This document shows positions 48,021-56,793 of a stretch of 64,000 nt of DNA, in pieces. The notes under the pieces are model-generated. The model searched no databases. It saw only the letters and a list, made by a program, of their open reading frames with translations, and was not told the origin of the DNA. A program made the position numbers and the translations under genes. Within the stretch, counting starts at the first letter, position 1, and each line of letters opens with the position of its first letter. Source of the stretch: Pelomonas sp. BJYL3 (GTDB lineage: Bacteria; Pseudomonadota; Gammaproteobacteria; Burkholderiales; Burkholderiaceae_C); NCBI RefSeq assembly GCF_027257975.1, contig NZ_JANZKX010000006.1, forward strand, positions 124,001 to 188,000, given 5' to 3'.

Positions 48021-50147
48021 TTACTCGCCAGCGGGCTCGGCGGCCGGAGCGGCGTCACGGTCGATCAGGGCCTTCATCGACAGCTTGATGCGGCCCTTTT
48101 CGTCGGTTTCCAGGACCTTGACCTTGACCACTTGGCCTTCCTTCAGGAAGTCCGTGACCTTCTCGACGCGCTGGTGGGCGATCTGGCTGATGTGCAGCAG
48201 ACCGTCCTTGCCGGGCAGCAGGTTCACCAGGGCACCGAAGTCCAGGATCTTGGTGATGGGGCCTTCGTAGACCTTGCCCACTTCCACTTCGGCGGTGATT
48301 TCCTCGATGCGCTTCTTGGCAGCGGCAGCGCGGTCGGCGTCGGTGGAGGCGATGGTGATGGTGCCGTCTTCGCCGATGTCGATCTGGGTGCCGGTCTCTT
48401 CGGTCAGCGCACGGATGGTGGCACCGCCCTTGCCGATCACATCACGGATCTTCTCGGGGTTGATCTTCATGGTGTACAGGCGCGGAGCGAACTGCGACAC
48501 CTCGGTCTTGGCGCCACCAACGGCGTCGACCATGGCACCCAGGATGTGCAGGCGGGCTTCCTTGGCCTGGGCCAGCGCAACCTGCATGATTTCCTTGGTG
48601 ATGCCCTGGATCTTGATGTCCATCTGCAGGGCGGTGATGCCACCGGTCGTGCCGGCCACCTTGAAGTCCATGTCGCCCAGGTGATCTTCGTCACCCAGGA
48701 TGTCGGTCAGCACGGCGAAGCGGTTGCCGTCCTTGATCAGGCCCATGGCGATGCCGGCCACGTGGGCCTTCAGGGGCACGCCGGCGTCCATCAGCGACAG
48801 GCAGCCGCCGCAGACCGAAGCCATGGAGGACGAGCCGTTGGACTCGGTGATCTCGGAGACCACGCGGATGGAGTACGGGAACTCTTCCTTGGTCGGCAGC
48901 ACGGCCACCAGGGCGCGCTTGGCCAGACGGCCGTGGCCGATTTCGCGGCGCTTGGGGCTGCCCACGCGGCCGGTCTCGCCGGTGGCGAACGGGGGCATGT
49001 TGTAGTGCAGCATGAAGCGCTCGCTGTACTCGCCGGCCAGCGCGTCGATGGTCTGGGAATCACGCTCGGTGCCCAGGGTGGCGGCGACCAGGGCCTGCGT
49101 CTCACCACGGGTGAAAAGCGAGGAGCCGTGAGCGCGCGGCAGCACGCCGGAGCGGATCTCGATGGGGCGCACGGTGCGGGTGTCGCGACCGTCGATGCGG
49201 GGCTCGCCGGCCAGGATCTGGCTGCGCACGATGCGGGCTTCGATCTCGAACAGCAGGCCGTCCACTTCGACGCTGTCGAAGGCCACGCCTTCAGCGGTCA
49301 GGGCTTCCTTGACCTTGGCATAGGCCTCGCGGCAGGCCTGGGTGCGAGCCTGCTTGGAACGGATCTGGTAGGCGGCGCGCAGGGCCTCTTCAGCCAGGCC
49401 GGTGACCTTGGCGATGAAGGGCTCGTCCTTGGCGGGCGGGGTCCAGTTCCACACGGGCTTGCCGGCTTCCTTCACCAGCTCGTGGATCGCGTTGATGGCG
49501 ATCTGGCCTTGCTGGTGGCCATAGACCACGGCGCCCAGCATGATGTCTTCGCTGAGCTGGTCAGCTTCGGACTCGACCATCAGCACGGCGGCTTCGGTGC
49601 CAGCCACGACCAGGTCCATCTTGGACTCGGTCAGTTGGGTCTTGCCCGGGTTCAGCACGTACTCGCCGTTGATGTAGCCCACGCGGGCGGCACCGATGGG
49701 GCCGTTGAAGGGGATGCCGGAGACGGCCAGCGCAGCGCTGGTGGCGATCATGGCGGCGATGTCGGCCTGGACTTCGGGGTTCAGGGACACCACGTGCACC
49801 ACGACCTGCACTTCATTGAAGAAGCCTTCGGGGAACAGCGGGCGGATGGGGCGGTCGATCAGGCGGCTGGTCAGGGTCTCCAGCTCGCTGGGGCGGCCTT
49901 CACGCTTGAAGAAGCTGCCGGGAATCTTGCCGGCGGCGTAGGTCTTCTCGATGTAGTCGACGGTCAGGGGGAAGAAGTCCTGGCCGGGCTTGGGTTCGTT
50001 CTTGGCGACGACAGTGGCCAGCACCACGGTGTCATCGATGTTCACCAGCACGGCACCGGTGGATTGGCGGGCGATCTCGCCGGTCTCCATGGTGACGGTG
50101 TGGGGACCCCATTGGAAGGTCTTGGTGACCTTGTTGAACATGCTCAT
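48021..50147 (-). CDS. pnp: polyribonucleotide nucleotidyltransferase (PNPase)
   Basis: This 708-residue 3'-5' phosphorolytic exoribonuclease forms the trimeric core of RNA turnover. It has two RNase PH domains (about residues 10-225 and 310-545, the second with the catalytic region [21 protein letters not shown]), a KH domain ([22 protein letters not shown], about 555-576) and a C-terminal S1 domain ([22 protein letters not shown]). Of three clustered ATG codons, 50147 is best placed, with GGAG six bases upstream. A long leader stem-loop lies at 50224-50275. It is downstream of rpsO as in E. coli. Confidence 0.97.
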   Translation of the reverse strand: MSMFNKVTKTFQWGPHTVTMETGEIARQSTGAVLVNIDDTVVLATVVAKNEPKPGQDFFPLTVDYIEKTYAAGKIPGSFFKREGRPSELETLTSRLIDRPIRPLFPEGFFNEVQVVVHVVSLNPEVQADIAAMIATSAALAVSGIPFNGPIGAARVGYINGEYVLNPGKTQLTESKMDLVVAGTEAAVLMVESEADQLSEDIMLGAVVYGHQQGQIAINAIHELVKEAGKPVWNWTPPAKDEPFIAKVTGLAEEALRAAYQIRSKQARTQACREAYAKVKEALTAEGVAFDSVEVDGLLFEIEARIVRSQILAGEPRIDGRDTRTVRPIEIRSGVLPRAHGSSLFTRGETQALVAATLGTERDSQTIDALAGEYSERFMLHYNMPPFATGETGRVGSPKRREIGHGRLAKRALVAVLPTKEEFPYSIRVVSEITESNGSSSMASVCGGCLSLMDAGVPLKAHVAGIAMGLIKDGNRFAVLTDILGDEDHLGDMDFKVAGTTGGITALQMDIKIQGITKEIMQVALAQAKEARLHILGAMVDAVGGAKTEVSQFAPRLYTMKINPEKIRDVIGKGGATIRALTEETGTQIDIGEDGTITIASTDADRAAAAKKRIEEITAEVEVGKVYEGPITKILDFGALVNLLPGKDGLLHISQIAHQRVEKVTDFLKEGQVVKVKVLETDEKGRIKLSMKALIDRDAAPAAEPAGE

Positions 50148-50223
50148 GTGCATCTCCTGGATTACAGAACAGTGCTTGCGGCGCACTGCGAAACCGGGAG
50201 TGGGGCTGAGTCTGGCGCGATGC

Positions 50224-50275
50224 CATTCCAGGGCGATTTGCTCAGGGCTTCAGCCCTGCAAACCGCCTTGGAATG
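50224..50275 (-). promoter_or_regulatory. pnp: long leader stem-loop of pnp mRNA
   Basis: From CATTCCA (50224-50230) to TGGAATG (50269-50275) the sequence folds into a nearly continuous duplex with further arms GGCG/CGCC, TTTGC/GCAAA and AGGGCT/AGCCCT, and a tiny loop at the tip. It resembles the RNase III-cleaved hairpin in the E. coli pnp leader used for autoregulation. The same role here is inference. Confidence 0.65.
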
Positions 50276-50311
50276 ACACATCCGCCACGTCAGCTCGACT
50301 CCAACAGCGAA

Positions 50312-50362
50312 CAACAAAAAACAAAGAGCCTGTGCTGGCTTGAAAGTCCAGACAGGCTCTTT
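50312..50362 (-). terminator. intrinsic terminator after rpsO
   Basis: AAAGAGCCTGT (50323-50333) pairs over eleven bases with ACAGGCTCTTT (50352-50362), with CTGG/CCAG pairing within the loop. On the minus strand the stem is followed by GTTTTTTGTTG (50322-50312). It lies between rpsO and pnp, so pnp is reached by read-through or needs its own promoter. Confidence 0.9.
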
Positions 50363-50377
50363 GGTGTCATGGGCGAA

Positions 50378-50647
50378 TTACTTGCGCAGGCCCAGCTTCT
50401 GGATCAGGGCGGTGTAGCGAGCCGCGTCCTTGTTCTTCAGGTAGGCCAGCAGGCTCTTGCGCTGGTTGACCATCTTCAGCAGACCGCGGCGGCCGTGGTG
50501 GTCCTTGGCGTGGGTCTTGAAGTGGGGGGTCAGCTCGTTGATGCGAGCGGTCAGCAGGGCCACTTGGACTTCGGGGGAGCCCGTGTCGTTGGCGCTGCGT
50601 GCGTTGGCCTTGACGATTTCGGCCTTGTTCAGATCGGCGACTGCCAT
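50378..50647 (-). CDS. rpsO: 30S ribosomal protein S15
   Basis: This 89-residue small-subunit protein has exactly the usual length. It binds the 16S rRNA central domain. The family signature [40 protein letters not shown] spans about residues 31-70. GAAGGA lies 8 bases before ATG 50647; an earlier in-frame ATG would add five residues and lacks a ribosome-binding site. S15 autoregulates through its leader in E. coli; a comparable fold here was not resolved. Confidence 0.98.
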   Translation of the reverse strand: MAVADLNKAEIVKANARSANDTGSPEVQVALLTARINELTPHFKTHAKDHHGRRGLLKMVNQRKSLLAYLKNKDAARYTALIQKLGLRK

Positions 50648-50805
50648 GATGCGTTCCTTCAAAGGGGAAGCCGCTGGCAGGACAGACCCACGCAGACGGT
50701 TTCCGGTACTGGACTTGCGGACACAGGTGAAACCTACCCATGCCGTGCTGAGATTCCGCCCCTCCTCTTCCGCAAAAAGGCAAAGGGAAGACGCGAAACC
50801 GCCGG

Positions 50806-50831
50806 AGTATAGCGCACTTGAGCAACGGCAA
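50806..50831 (-). promoter_or_regulatory. candidate rpsO promoter
   Basis: A good -10, TATACT (50811-50806 on the minus strand), lies about 160 bases before the rpsO start. TTGCCG (50831-50826) resembles a -35 but the spacer is only 14. The remaining 50832-50959 shows only the GC-rich hairpins listed separately. Confidence 0.45.
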
Positions 50832-50920
50832 GCCAGCCGCCCGCCAGCGGACAGGACCGTGCCGCGCGGAGTCCACCAACCCTGCCCACTGTGGCACCCT
50901 GCCGTAGCAGTCAGCGCCCC

Positions 50921-50957
50921 GCGCGAAGAGCGCGCGAAGGGCGAGCCCCAGAGGGCT
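50921..50957 (-). terminator. two GC-rich hairpins downstream of the DUF2244 gene
   Basis: AGCCC/GGGCT (50944-50957) and GCGCG/CGCGC (50921-50935) follow the DUF2244 stop within 40 bases. They lack a U-run. They may mark the end of that transcript, ahead of the rpsO promoter. Confidence 0.35.
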
Positions 50958-50959
50958 TT

Positions 50960-51514
50960 CTAAAGCGCCGGTGAAACGGGCCGGCGCTGCGGGCCTGCAG
51001 GCGCCCTGCCCTGGTCCCGTGAGGCGACGCTCGTGGCGGCACTGCGGGCCTGCTCCAGCTCGCTCAGAACCGCCGCACAGGCGGCCGCAGTCGCATAGCC
51101 CTGGATCCGGACCCTCGACGAGCCGCATTCGAGGCGCAGGCCGCGCGCATCCACCTGCATCCGCAAGCAGGCCAGCGGCAGGTTGACGACGCTCAGCCGC
51201 GACCCGCGTCTCTTGGCCACCTCCAGCCAGCCATGCCGCAGCGTCAGCACGGCACGATCCGCCCCATGGCGCGCATGCAGCGCAAAGGCCAGGGCCATCG
51301 CTAGCGTCTGCAGCAGGGCAAAGACCAGGGGCCAAGGGCTGCCGTAGGCCGCGAAGCCGAGGCCGGCCACCAGACCGAGGGCGCAAGGCAGCGCACAGCC
51401 CGCGAGCAGCTGGAGGGGCCGCAGGGAGCCGTTGCGCCCCAGTTCCCAGCGCCGTAGCGGCTCAGGCGCCGCGCGCGAAGTCGGCCAGGCCGGGGCGGGC
51501 GCGCTCGGCATCAT
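50960..51514 (-). CDS. DUF2244 membrane protein
   Basis: This protein of about 184 residues has the DUF2244 opening RRWELGRNGSLRPLQLLAG (about residues 20-38), followed by two membrane helices (GCALPCALGLVAGLGFAAYG and PLVFALLQTLAMALAFALHA). A basic cytosolic region follows with VLTLRHGWLEVAKRRG. The family is found next to cytochrome oxidase genes in many proteobacteria, but no such genes are visible here. Two adjacent ATG codons (51514, 51511) are available. The first residues overlap a possible 59-codon gene in another frame, so the real start could be further in. Confidence 0.7.
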   Translation of the reverse strand: MMPSAPAPAWPTSRAAPEPLRRWELGRNGSLRPLQLLAGCALPCALGLVAGLGFAAYGSPWPLVFALLQTLAMALAFALHARHGADRAVLTLRHGWLEVAKRRGSRLSVVNLPLACLRMQVDARGLRLECGSSRVRIQGYATAAACAAVLSELEQARSAATSVASRDQGRAPAGPQRRPVSPAL

Positions 51515-51641
51515 TGCTCCGATCGGACGGGAAGCCCGCCTCAGGAAACTCGATCGCCTGCAGCGCCTCGACGGCATCCAGGTCGATGACGTGCTGTTCG
51601 AGCGAGAGGTCCGCGGCTTCAAAGCGCCGGGGCTTTGTCAT
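51462..51641 (-). CDS. possible small acidic protein overlapping the DUF2244 start
   Basis: This 59-codon frame starts MTKPRRFEAADLSLEQHVID and ends LADFARGA. It is acidic in the middle (DLDAVEALQAIEFPEAGFP), and its third codon positions are mostly G or C. It overlaps the proposed DUF2244 start by 53 bases. No good ribosome-binding site is visible and I do not recognise the protein. It may be real and coupled to the DUF2244 gene, or a chance frame. Confidence 0.3.
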   Translation of the reverse strand: MTKPRRFEAADLSLEQHVIDLDAVEALQAIEFPEAGFPSDRSNDAERARPGLADFARGA

Positions 51642-51728
51642 GAAGCGCAAGAGTGCCTTTGGCGCATGCAATCGCAGACTGGAAAGAAGCCGCAGGCCGC
51701 CAAGTGCGGGGCTGCGGCCTGTGCGGGA

Positions 51729-51920
51729 TCAGCGCTGGCGATTGGCATCGTCGCGCGTCACGCCCTTGTCACGGCTGGGGCTTTCCTGGCGACGGCTGCT
51801 CTCCTCGTCACGGCTGGCTTGCTGGTCGCGCTGGCCTTCCTGCTTGCGCTGCGGGTCCTGGCCTCGCGAAGAGCCCGCTTCCTTGCGCTGGCTCGAGGGG
51901 TTCGTGGCTTGCGTGGGCAT
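51729..51920 (-). CDS. small, highly hydrophilic protein of unknown function
   Basis: This 63-residue protein is very polar: 11 Arg and 10 Gln, rich in Ser, Asp and Glu. It has no Leu, Ile, Phe, Trp, Tyr, Cys or His. It is expected to be intrinsically disordered. SRDEESSRRQESPSRDK looks like short degenerate repeats. CAGGAG lies seven bases before ATG 51920, one of the best ribosome-binding sites in this region, which argues it is translated. It is divergent from the small heat-shock gene across 419 bases. I do not recognise a family; a stress-related role is only a guess from its neighbour. Confidence 0.5.
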   Translation of the reverse strand: MPTQATNPSSQRKEAGSSRGQDPQRKQEGQRDQQASRDEESSRRQESPSRDKGVTRDDANRQR

Positions 51921-52236
51921 GGTCGTACTCCTGTGAAGTTGAGGGAATCGGCGACTGCCGACACCCTCCTCGGGCAATGCCTATGCCTGCGTCCCCACGC
52001 AGCTCGAAGCGCCGTGCGTGTCTCTTGTTGCCGCAAGCACTGCTCCATCTGGCAAGGCTTGCAGCTTCAAGAAATCAGAAGTCGCCGCGAGGCCACGAAC
52101 GCGTGTCCATGCACCCTGGCGGGCATTGGCGGCCCTTGAATGCTGCCGCTTTCATCATGAGCAAGCCTGCGCATGTGAGCGCCATTCCTGACTTTTCAAG
52201 GGCTTCGCCAGCCTTTGCTGCCGCAACTCAAAAAAT

Positions 52237-52250
52237 CGTTGCGCGCAACG
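52237..52250. promoter_or_regulatory. perfect 14-base palindrome upstream of hsp20
   Basis: CGTTGCGCGCAACG is its own reverse complement and is preceded by a run of six A (AAAAAATCGTTG). It ends 9 bases before the heat-shock -35-like element, a suitable operator position. The binding protein is unknown. Confidence 0.45.
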
Positions 52251-52259
52251 TGCCAGGCC

Positions 52260-52286
52260 CTTGAAAGCACGGCCGGGACTCATAAG
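52260..52286 (+). promoter_or_regulatory. sigma-32-like heat-shock promoter of hsp20
   Basis: CTTGAAA at 52260-52266 is an exact match to the sigma-32 -35 core. After 12 bases CTCATAAG (52279-52286) resembles the -10 CCCATNT element. Transcription would begin about 45 bases before the hsp20 ATG at 52340. Confidence 0.6.
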
Positions 52287-52339
52287 TTGGCTGCATGGGG
52301 ACAGCCCCCGAACCTTGAACCCAGCCATCAGGAGGCCCT

Positions 52340-52783
52340 ATGTTTCTCGTGCCCACTTCCCGCCAAGCCCATGACCTGTCCCGCAGCCTGGAACGCCTGT
52401 TCGACGACAGCTTCGGCAATGTCTTCGGCCCGGACGCTCGTGAACTGAGCCAGGCGCTGCGCAGCCCCGCGCTGGACGTCAGTGAAACCGACAGCGCCTA
52501 CACCGTGAAGCTCGAGATGCCCGGTGTGCCCAAGGAAGCGGTGAAGATCACCGTGGATGGTCGTCGCATCAGTGTCGAGGCCGAGCAGAACAAGGACGAG
52601 GAGAAGAAGGACGGCGAGCGCGTGCTGTACCGTGAGCGTTCGGTGTCCCGCTTCTCGCGCAGCTTCAGCCTGCCGCAGGAGATCAGCGAGTCCGACTCCA
52701 GCGCCCGCATGGAGCATGGCGTGCTGACGCTGACCCTGGCCAAGCGCCAGGCCAAGGGCGGTGCCCGCCTGACGGTCAGCTGA
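52340..52783 (+). CDS. small heat-shock protein Hsp20/alpha-crystallin family
   Basis: This 147-residue ATP-independent chaperone holds unfolding proteins. The alpha-crystallin domain spans about residues 42-140, with ALDVSETDSAYTVKLEMPGV, VDGRRISVEAEQNKDEE and SRFSRSFSLPQEI, and the conserved HGVLTLTLAKR (about 125-135) in place of the classical GVL-x-L-x-(I/V)PK. AGGAGG is seven bases before the ATG. A heat-shock-type promoter precedes it. Single gene convergent with tsaD. Confidence 0.92.
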   Translation: MFLVPTSRQAHDLSRSLERLFDDSFGNVFGPDARELSQALRSPALDVSETDSAYTVKLEMPGVPKEAVKITVDGRRISVEAEQNKDEEKKDGERVLYRERSVSRFSRSFSLPQEISESDSSARMEHGVLTLTLAKRQAKGGARLTVS

Positions 52784-52797
52784 TGCGGGGATGAGCG

Positions 52798-52827
52798 CGG
52801 CTGCCGAGCGACAGGCTCAGGCAGCCG
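52798..52827. terminator. hairpin at the convergent ends of hsp20 and tsaD
   Basis: CGGCTGCC (52798-52805) pairs perfectly with GGCAGCCG (52820-52827). The stem reaches into the last codons of tsaD. No U-run follows on either strand. Confidence 0.45.
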
Positions 52828-53857
52828 ACAAGTCCCAGCGTGGCCGCACGCCGAAGCCGCCGTCCTCGCGCAAGCGGGCCATACCGCGCTGCAGACGCAT
52901 GGCGGCGGCCATGGCGATCATGGCGCCGTTGTCGGTGCACAGGCTCAGCTCCGGGTAGTGCACCCGCACGCCACGCTTCATGCAGGCCGCGTTCAGCTCG
53001 GCCCGCAACAAGGCGTTGGCACCCACGCCGCCCGCCACCACCAGGCGCTTGAGGCCGGTGCTCTTGAGCGCCAGCAGCGACTTCTTCACCAGCACCTCGA
53101 CGATGGCGGCCTGCGTGCTGGCCGCCAGGTCGGCGCGCTGCTGCTCGCTGGGGGCGTCGCCCAGCTTCTTCACCTGTGTCAGCACGGCGGTCTTGAGGCC
53201 GGCGAAGCTGAAGTCCGGCTTGCCGCTGTGCAGCAGGGGGCGCGGCAGCTCAAAGGCATCCGCCCTGCCTTGCTCCGCCAGCTTCGAGAGATGCGGACCG
53301 CCGGGATAGGGCAGCCCGAGCAGCTTCGCGCTCTTGTCGAAGGCTTCCCCCGCGGCGTCGTCGATCGTCTCGCCCAGGATCTCGTACTGGCCGACTTCGT
53401 CCACCCGCATCAGCTGGGTATGCCCGCCCGAGACCAGCAGCGCGACGAAAGGGAACTCCGGTGGATCGGCCGAGAGAAAGGGCGACAGCAGGTGGCCCTC
53501 CAGGTGATGCACGCCCACGGCCGGCTTGCCCAGCGCCGCGGCCAGCGACACGGCCACGCCCGCCCCCACCAACAGAGCCCCGGCAAGACCTGGCCCCTCG
53601 GTGTACGCGATCACGTCCACGTCGTGCAGGCCCAGCTGAGCCTGCGCCAGCACCTCGCGGCTCAGCGGCAGCACGCGGCGGATGTGGTCCCGCGAGGCCA
53701 GCTCAGGCACCACGCCACCATAGGCCTGATGCATGGCGATCTGGCTGTGCAGGGCCTGGGCCAGCAGCTTCGGCATGCCAGGCTGCCCAGCCGGAGGGAG
53801 CTCGACCAGGGCCACCCCGGTCTCGTCGCAGGAGGATTCGAAGCCCAGGACCCGCAT
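52817..53857 (-). CDS. tsaD: tRNA N6-adenosine threonylcarbamoyltransferase
   Basis: This 346-residue ASKHA-fold enzyme transfers the threonylcarbamoyl group to A37 of ANN-decoding tRNAs (t6A), working with TsaB and TsaE. It begins [19 protein letters not shown] (residues 1-19) and carries the metal-binding [11 protein letters not shown] (about residues 110-120). [11 protein letters not shown] (about 136-146) and [10 protein letters not shown] near the C-terminus are family marks. It starts 2 bases after the fdx stop, so it is probably part of the isc transcript. Length is normal. Confidence 0.96.
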   Translation of the reverse strand: MRVLGFESSCDETGVALVELPPAGQPGMPKLLAQALHSQIAMHQAYGGVVPELASRDHIRRVLPLSREVLAQAQLGLHDVDVIAYTEGPGLAGALLVGAGVAVSLAAALGKPAVGVHHLEGHLLSPFLSADPPEFPFVALLVSGGHTQLMRVDEVGQYEILGETIDDAAGEAFDKSAKLLGLPYPGGPHLSKLAEQGRADAFELPRPLLHSGKPDFSFAGLKTAVLTQVKKLGDAPSEQQRADLAASTQAAIVEVLVKKSLLALKSTGLKRLVVAGGVGANALLRAELNAACMKRGVRVHYPELSLCTDNGAMIAMAAAMRLQRGMARLREDGGFGVRPRWDLSAA

Positions 53858-53859
53858 GC

Positions 53860-54198
53860 TCAGTGCTTTTCCTTGGCGTGGTTGATGGAGTACTTGGGAA
53901 TCTCGACCGACACATCCTTCTGGCCCAGGATGGCCTGGCAGGACAGGCGCGAATTGGGTTCCAGACCCCAGGCGCGGTCCAGCATGTCCTCCTCGCCCTC
54001 CTCCATCTCGGACAGCGAGGCAAAGCCCTCACGCACGATCACATGGCAGGTGGTGCAGGCGCAGACCTGGTCGCAGGCATGTTCGATCTCGATGCCGTTG
54101 TCCAGCAGGGCCTCGCAGATGGACGTGCCCGCAGGCGCGCTCAGCTCGGCGCCCTCGGGGCAGTACTCGGCATGGGGCAGGATCTTGATGATGGGCAT
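53860..54198 (-). CDS. fdx: ISC-type [2Fe-2S] ferredoxin
   Basis: This 112-residue adrenodoxin-like ferredoxin donates electrons for cluster assembly on IscU. Cys ligands are in [16 protein letters not shown] (about residues 41-52), with the fourth in RLSCQAIL (about 88). The start [19 protein letters not shown] is typical of Burkholderiales Fdx. It follows hscA by 41 bases and is followed directly by tsaD. No iscX gene lies between. Confidence 0.95.
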   Translation of the reverse strand: MPIIKILPHAEYCPEGAELSAPAGTSICEALLDNGIEIEHACDQVCACTTCHVIVREGFASLSEMEEGEEDMLDRAWGLEPNSRLSCQAILGQKDVSVEIPKYSINHAKEKH

Positions 54199-54239
54199 GA
54201 CGGTCTCTCGATGTTCTGTTCAGTGGACAGGCGCAGCAC

Positions 54240-56096
54240 TCACATCTGCTCGATGCTGCGGCCGGCCAGGGCCTGCTGGATGCCACGGTTCATGCGGGCG
54301 GCCGCAAAGGCCTCGGTGCCCTTGGCGAGGCGCTCCACGCCCTCGGTGATGGCCGCGGCATCGTCACCGGCGGCCAGGGTCTGGAGGGCCGCGAGCAAGG
54401 CCTCGATCTCGGCACGCTCGCCCGCGTGGAGCAGGTCACCGTCAGCTGCCAGCGCGGACAGCGTCGCCAGGTGCATGCGTTCGGCCTCCACCTGGGCCTC
54501 GCGCAGGCTGCGGGCCTGCATGTCGGCCTCGGCGCTGGCGAAGCCGTCCTTGAGCATCTGGGCAATCTGCTCGTCTGCCAGGCCGTAGCTGGGCTTGACC
54601 TGCACGGCCGCCTCCACGCCCGAGCCCAGCTCCTTGGCCGAGACGCTCAGCAGGCCATCGGCATCCACCTGGAAGCTGACGCGGATGCGCGCCGCACCGG
54701 CCGCCATCGGCGGGATGCCGCGCAGCTCGAAGCGCGCCAGCGAGCGGCACTCGCTCACCAGCTCGCGCTCACCCTGCAGCACATGGATGGCCATGGCGGT
54801 CTGGCCGTCCTTGAAGGTCGTGAAGTCCTGGGCCTTGGCGATGGGGATGGTCGCGTTGCGCTCGATCACGCGCTCCACCAGACCGCCCATGGTCTCGAGA
54901 CCCAGGGAGAGGGGAATCACGTCCAGCAGCAGAATCTCGCCATCGGCAGAGTTGCCGGCCAGCTGGTTGGCCTGCACAGCCGCGCCGAGCGCCACGACCT
55001 CGTCCGGGTTCAGGTTGGTCAGCACCTCGCGGCCGAAGAGCTGGCTCACCGCGGCACGCACCGCCGGCATGCGGGTGGAACCACCCACCATCACCGTGCC
55101 CTGCACTTCATCCGGCTTGACGCGGGCGTCGCGCAGCACGCGGCGCACGGAGGCCAGGGTGCGATCAACCAGAGGCTTGGTGAGGGACTGGAACTGCTCG
55201 CGGCTCACCGCCACGTCCAGTTGGCCCGCGTCCAGGGTGGCCTGCAGCTGCACCTGGGTCTCGGCAGAAAGCTGTTCCTTGGCCGCCCGCGCGGCCACCA
55301 GCACGGCACGCTTGTCATGGGCGGTGCTGAGCTTGAAGCCGGCCTGGGCCAGGGCCCAGTCAGCCAGGGCATGGTCGAAGTCGTCGCCGCCCAGGGCTGC
55401 ATCGCCGCCCGTGGCCACCACCTCGAAGACACCACGGGTCAGGCGCAGCAGGGAAATGTCGAAGGTGCCGCCGCCCAGGTCGTAGACCGCATAGAGACCC
55501 TCGGCGCCGTTGTCCAGGCCGTAGGCGATGGCGGCCGCGGTGGGCTCGTTGATCAGGCGCAGCACCTTGAGGCCGGCCAGCTGTGCGGCGTCCTTGGTGG
55601 CCTGACGCTGGGCGTCGTCGAAATAGGCGGGGACGGTGATCACGGCGCCGAAGAGGTCGTCCGCAAAGGTGTCCTCGGCCCGGTAGCGCAAGGTGGCCAG
55701 GATCTCGGCGGACACCTCCACCGGCGTCTTGGGACCTTCGAGGGTGAGCAGGCTCAGCATGCCCGGCGTGTCCTCGAACTGGTAGGGCAGCTTCTCGCGG
55801 CCCTGGACGTCCTGGACGCCGCGGCCCATGAAACGCTTCACCGAGACGATGGTGTTGAGCGGATCCTCCGCCTGTGCCGCCAGGGCCGCTGCACCGATCT
55901 GGCGGCGGCCGCCTTCGAGGTAGCGCACGGCCGAGGGCAGGATCACGCGCCCTTCGTCGTCGGGCAGGCATTCGGCCACGCCGTGGCGCACGGCGGCCAC
56001 CAGGGAATGCGTGGTACCGAGGTCGATGCCCACGGCGATGCGACGCTCGTGCGGATTGGGCGAGGCGCCGGGTTCGGAGATCTGCAGCAGGGCCAT
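54240..56096 (-). CDS. hscA: Fe-S protein assembly chaperone HscA
   Basis: This 618-residue Hsp70-type ATPase helps release Fe-S clusters from IscU by recognising its LPPVK motif. The ATPase domain has [18 protein letters not shown] (about residues 22-39), [36 protein letters not shown] (about 206-221) and [12 protein letters not shown]. The substrate domain starts after [20 protein letters not shown]. The 70-base spacer to hscB is longer than other gaps in the operon and has no hairpin I could support. Confidence 0.96.
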   Translation of the reverse strand: MALLQISEPGASPNPHERRIAVGIDLGTTHSLVAAVRHGVAECLPDDEGRVILPSAVRYLEGGRRQIGAAALAAQAEDPLNTIVSVKRFMGRGVQDVQGREKLPYQFEDTPGMLSLLTLEGPKTPVEVSAEILATLRYRAEDTFADDLFGAVITVPAYFDDAQRQATKDAAQLAGLKVLRLINEPTAAAIAYGLDNGAEGLYAVYDLGGGTFDISLLRLTRGVFEVVATGGDAALGGDDFDHALADWALAQAGFKLSTAHDKRAVLVAARAAKEQLSAETQVQLQATLDAGQLDVAVSREQFQSLTKPLVDRTLASVRRVLRDARVKPDEVQGTVMVGGSTRMPAVRAAVSQLFGREVLTNLNPDEVVALGAAVQANQLAGNSADGEILLLDVIPLSLGLETMGGLVERVIERNATIPIAKAQDFTTFKDGQTAMAIHVLQGERELVSECRSLARFELRGIPPMAAGAARIRVSFQVDADGLLSVSAKELGSGVEAAVQVKPSYGLADEQIAQMLKDGFASAEADMQARSLREAQVEAERMHLATLSALAADGDLLHAGERAEIEALLAALQTLAAGDDAAAITEGVERLAKGTEAFAAARMNRGIQQALAGRSIEQM

Positions 56097-56166
56097 GGAG
56101 GTCAGGGAATCAGGTTTGTTCTTGTTGTGGACAGCAATGCACGTGAGGCGCGGGGCGAGGGCCGAC

Positions 56167-56688
56167 TCAGTATTGTTCCAGGGCTTCGAGCCGGCGGTCG
56201 ATATCGGAGCGGAAGCGGGCGACGAACATCAGGGCACGCACGCAGTGGGCGGCGGCCTCGGCATCGCCCTGCTCATCCAGCAGGCGGCCCGCCTCGCGCA
56301 GCAGCTCGGTCTCGCGATCGGCCACCTCGGCATCCAGGGCCTGCACGGCCTCCAGCGTCTGGGCTTCATCGAGAGCCTCGCGCCAGGCCATCTGCTCCAT
56401 CAGGAAGCTGGCCGGCATGCGGGTGTTCTCATGTTCCTTCAGGGCGGCGCCGCGCAGCTCGCAGAGGTAGGCGGCACGCTTGAGAGGATCACGCAGGCGC
56501 TGATGGGCCTCGTTGACCCTCAACGCCCACTGCATGGCGCGGCGCTGGGCGGCCGCGCCTTCGCTGGCATAGCGGTCCGGGTGGACCTGGGCGGCCAAGG
56601 CCTTCCAGCGCGACTCGATCTCATCGCGGGACTGCGCAAAGCGCGGCACAAGGCCGAACAGCGCGAAGTCGTCGTCAGCGAGATTCAT
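56167..56688 (-). CDS. hscB: Fe-S assembly co-chaperone HscB (J-domain)
   Basis: This 173-residue co-chaperone has an N-terminal J-domain with the HPD motif in [11 protein letters not shown] (about residues 33-43) and a C-terminal helical domain that binds IscU. It stimulates HscA. ATG 56688 ([13 protein letters not shown]) matches the family; a frame 20 codons longer lacks similarity. GGAATGG upstream is a fair ribosome-binding site. It lies 105 bases after iscA, and that gap contains a terminator-like hairpin. Confidence 0.94.
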   Translation of the reverse strand: MNLADDDFALFGLVPRFAQSRDEIESRWKALAAQVHPDRYASEGAAAQRRAMQWALRVNEAHQRLRDPLKRAAYLCELRGAALKEHENTRMPASFLMEQMAWREALDEAQTLEAVQALDAEVADRETELLREAGRLLDEQGDAEAAAHCVRALMFVARFRSDIDRRLEALEQY

Positions 56689-56748
56689 GCATCCATTCCT
56701 TCCATCAGCCCTGCCAGCAGCCCGCGCTGTACCTGGCACCTGAAGCAC

Positions 56749-56775
56749 AAAAGGCGCGAGATCGCCCGCGCCCTT
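56749..56775 (-). terminator. intrinsic terminator/attenuator between iscA and hscB
   Basis: On the minus strand GGCGCG (56772-56767) pairs with CGCGCC (56758-56753), extended by one G-U and two A-U pairs. The 8-base loop is GGCGATCT, and TTTTGTG follows. It lies 18 bases after the iscA stop and 60 before the hscB start. Partial termination would uncouple iscRSUA from hscBA-fdx-tsaD levels. Confidence 0.65.
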
Positions 56776-56793
56776 GCCAGCCCGCCCGGGTGC

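Larger units (their letters stand above)
51921..52339. other. 419-base intergenic region between the small polar gene and hsp20
   Basis: No convincing gene is seen. The right part holds the sigma-32-like promoter (52260-52286) and the palindrome (52237-52250). The left part should hold the promoter of the minus-strand small gene, but only GCAAG-G-CTTGC (52052-52062) and scattered AT-rich patches stand out. Confidence 0.5.

Noticed and set aside
52050-52063. Sigma-54-like TGGCA...TTGCA upstream of hsp20
   Set aside because: The GG-to-GC spacing is two bases too short for a -24/-12 promoter.
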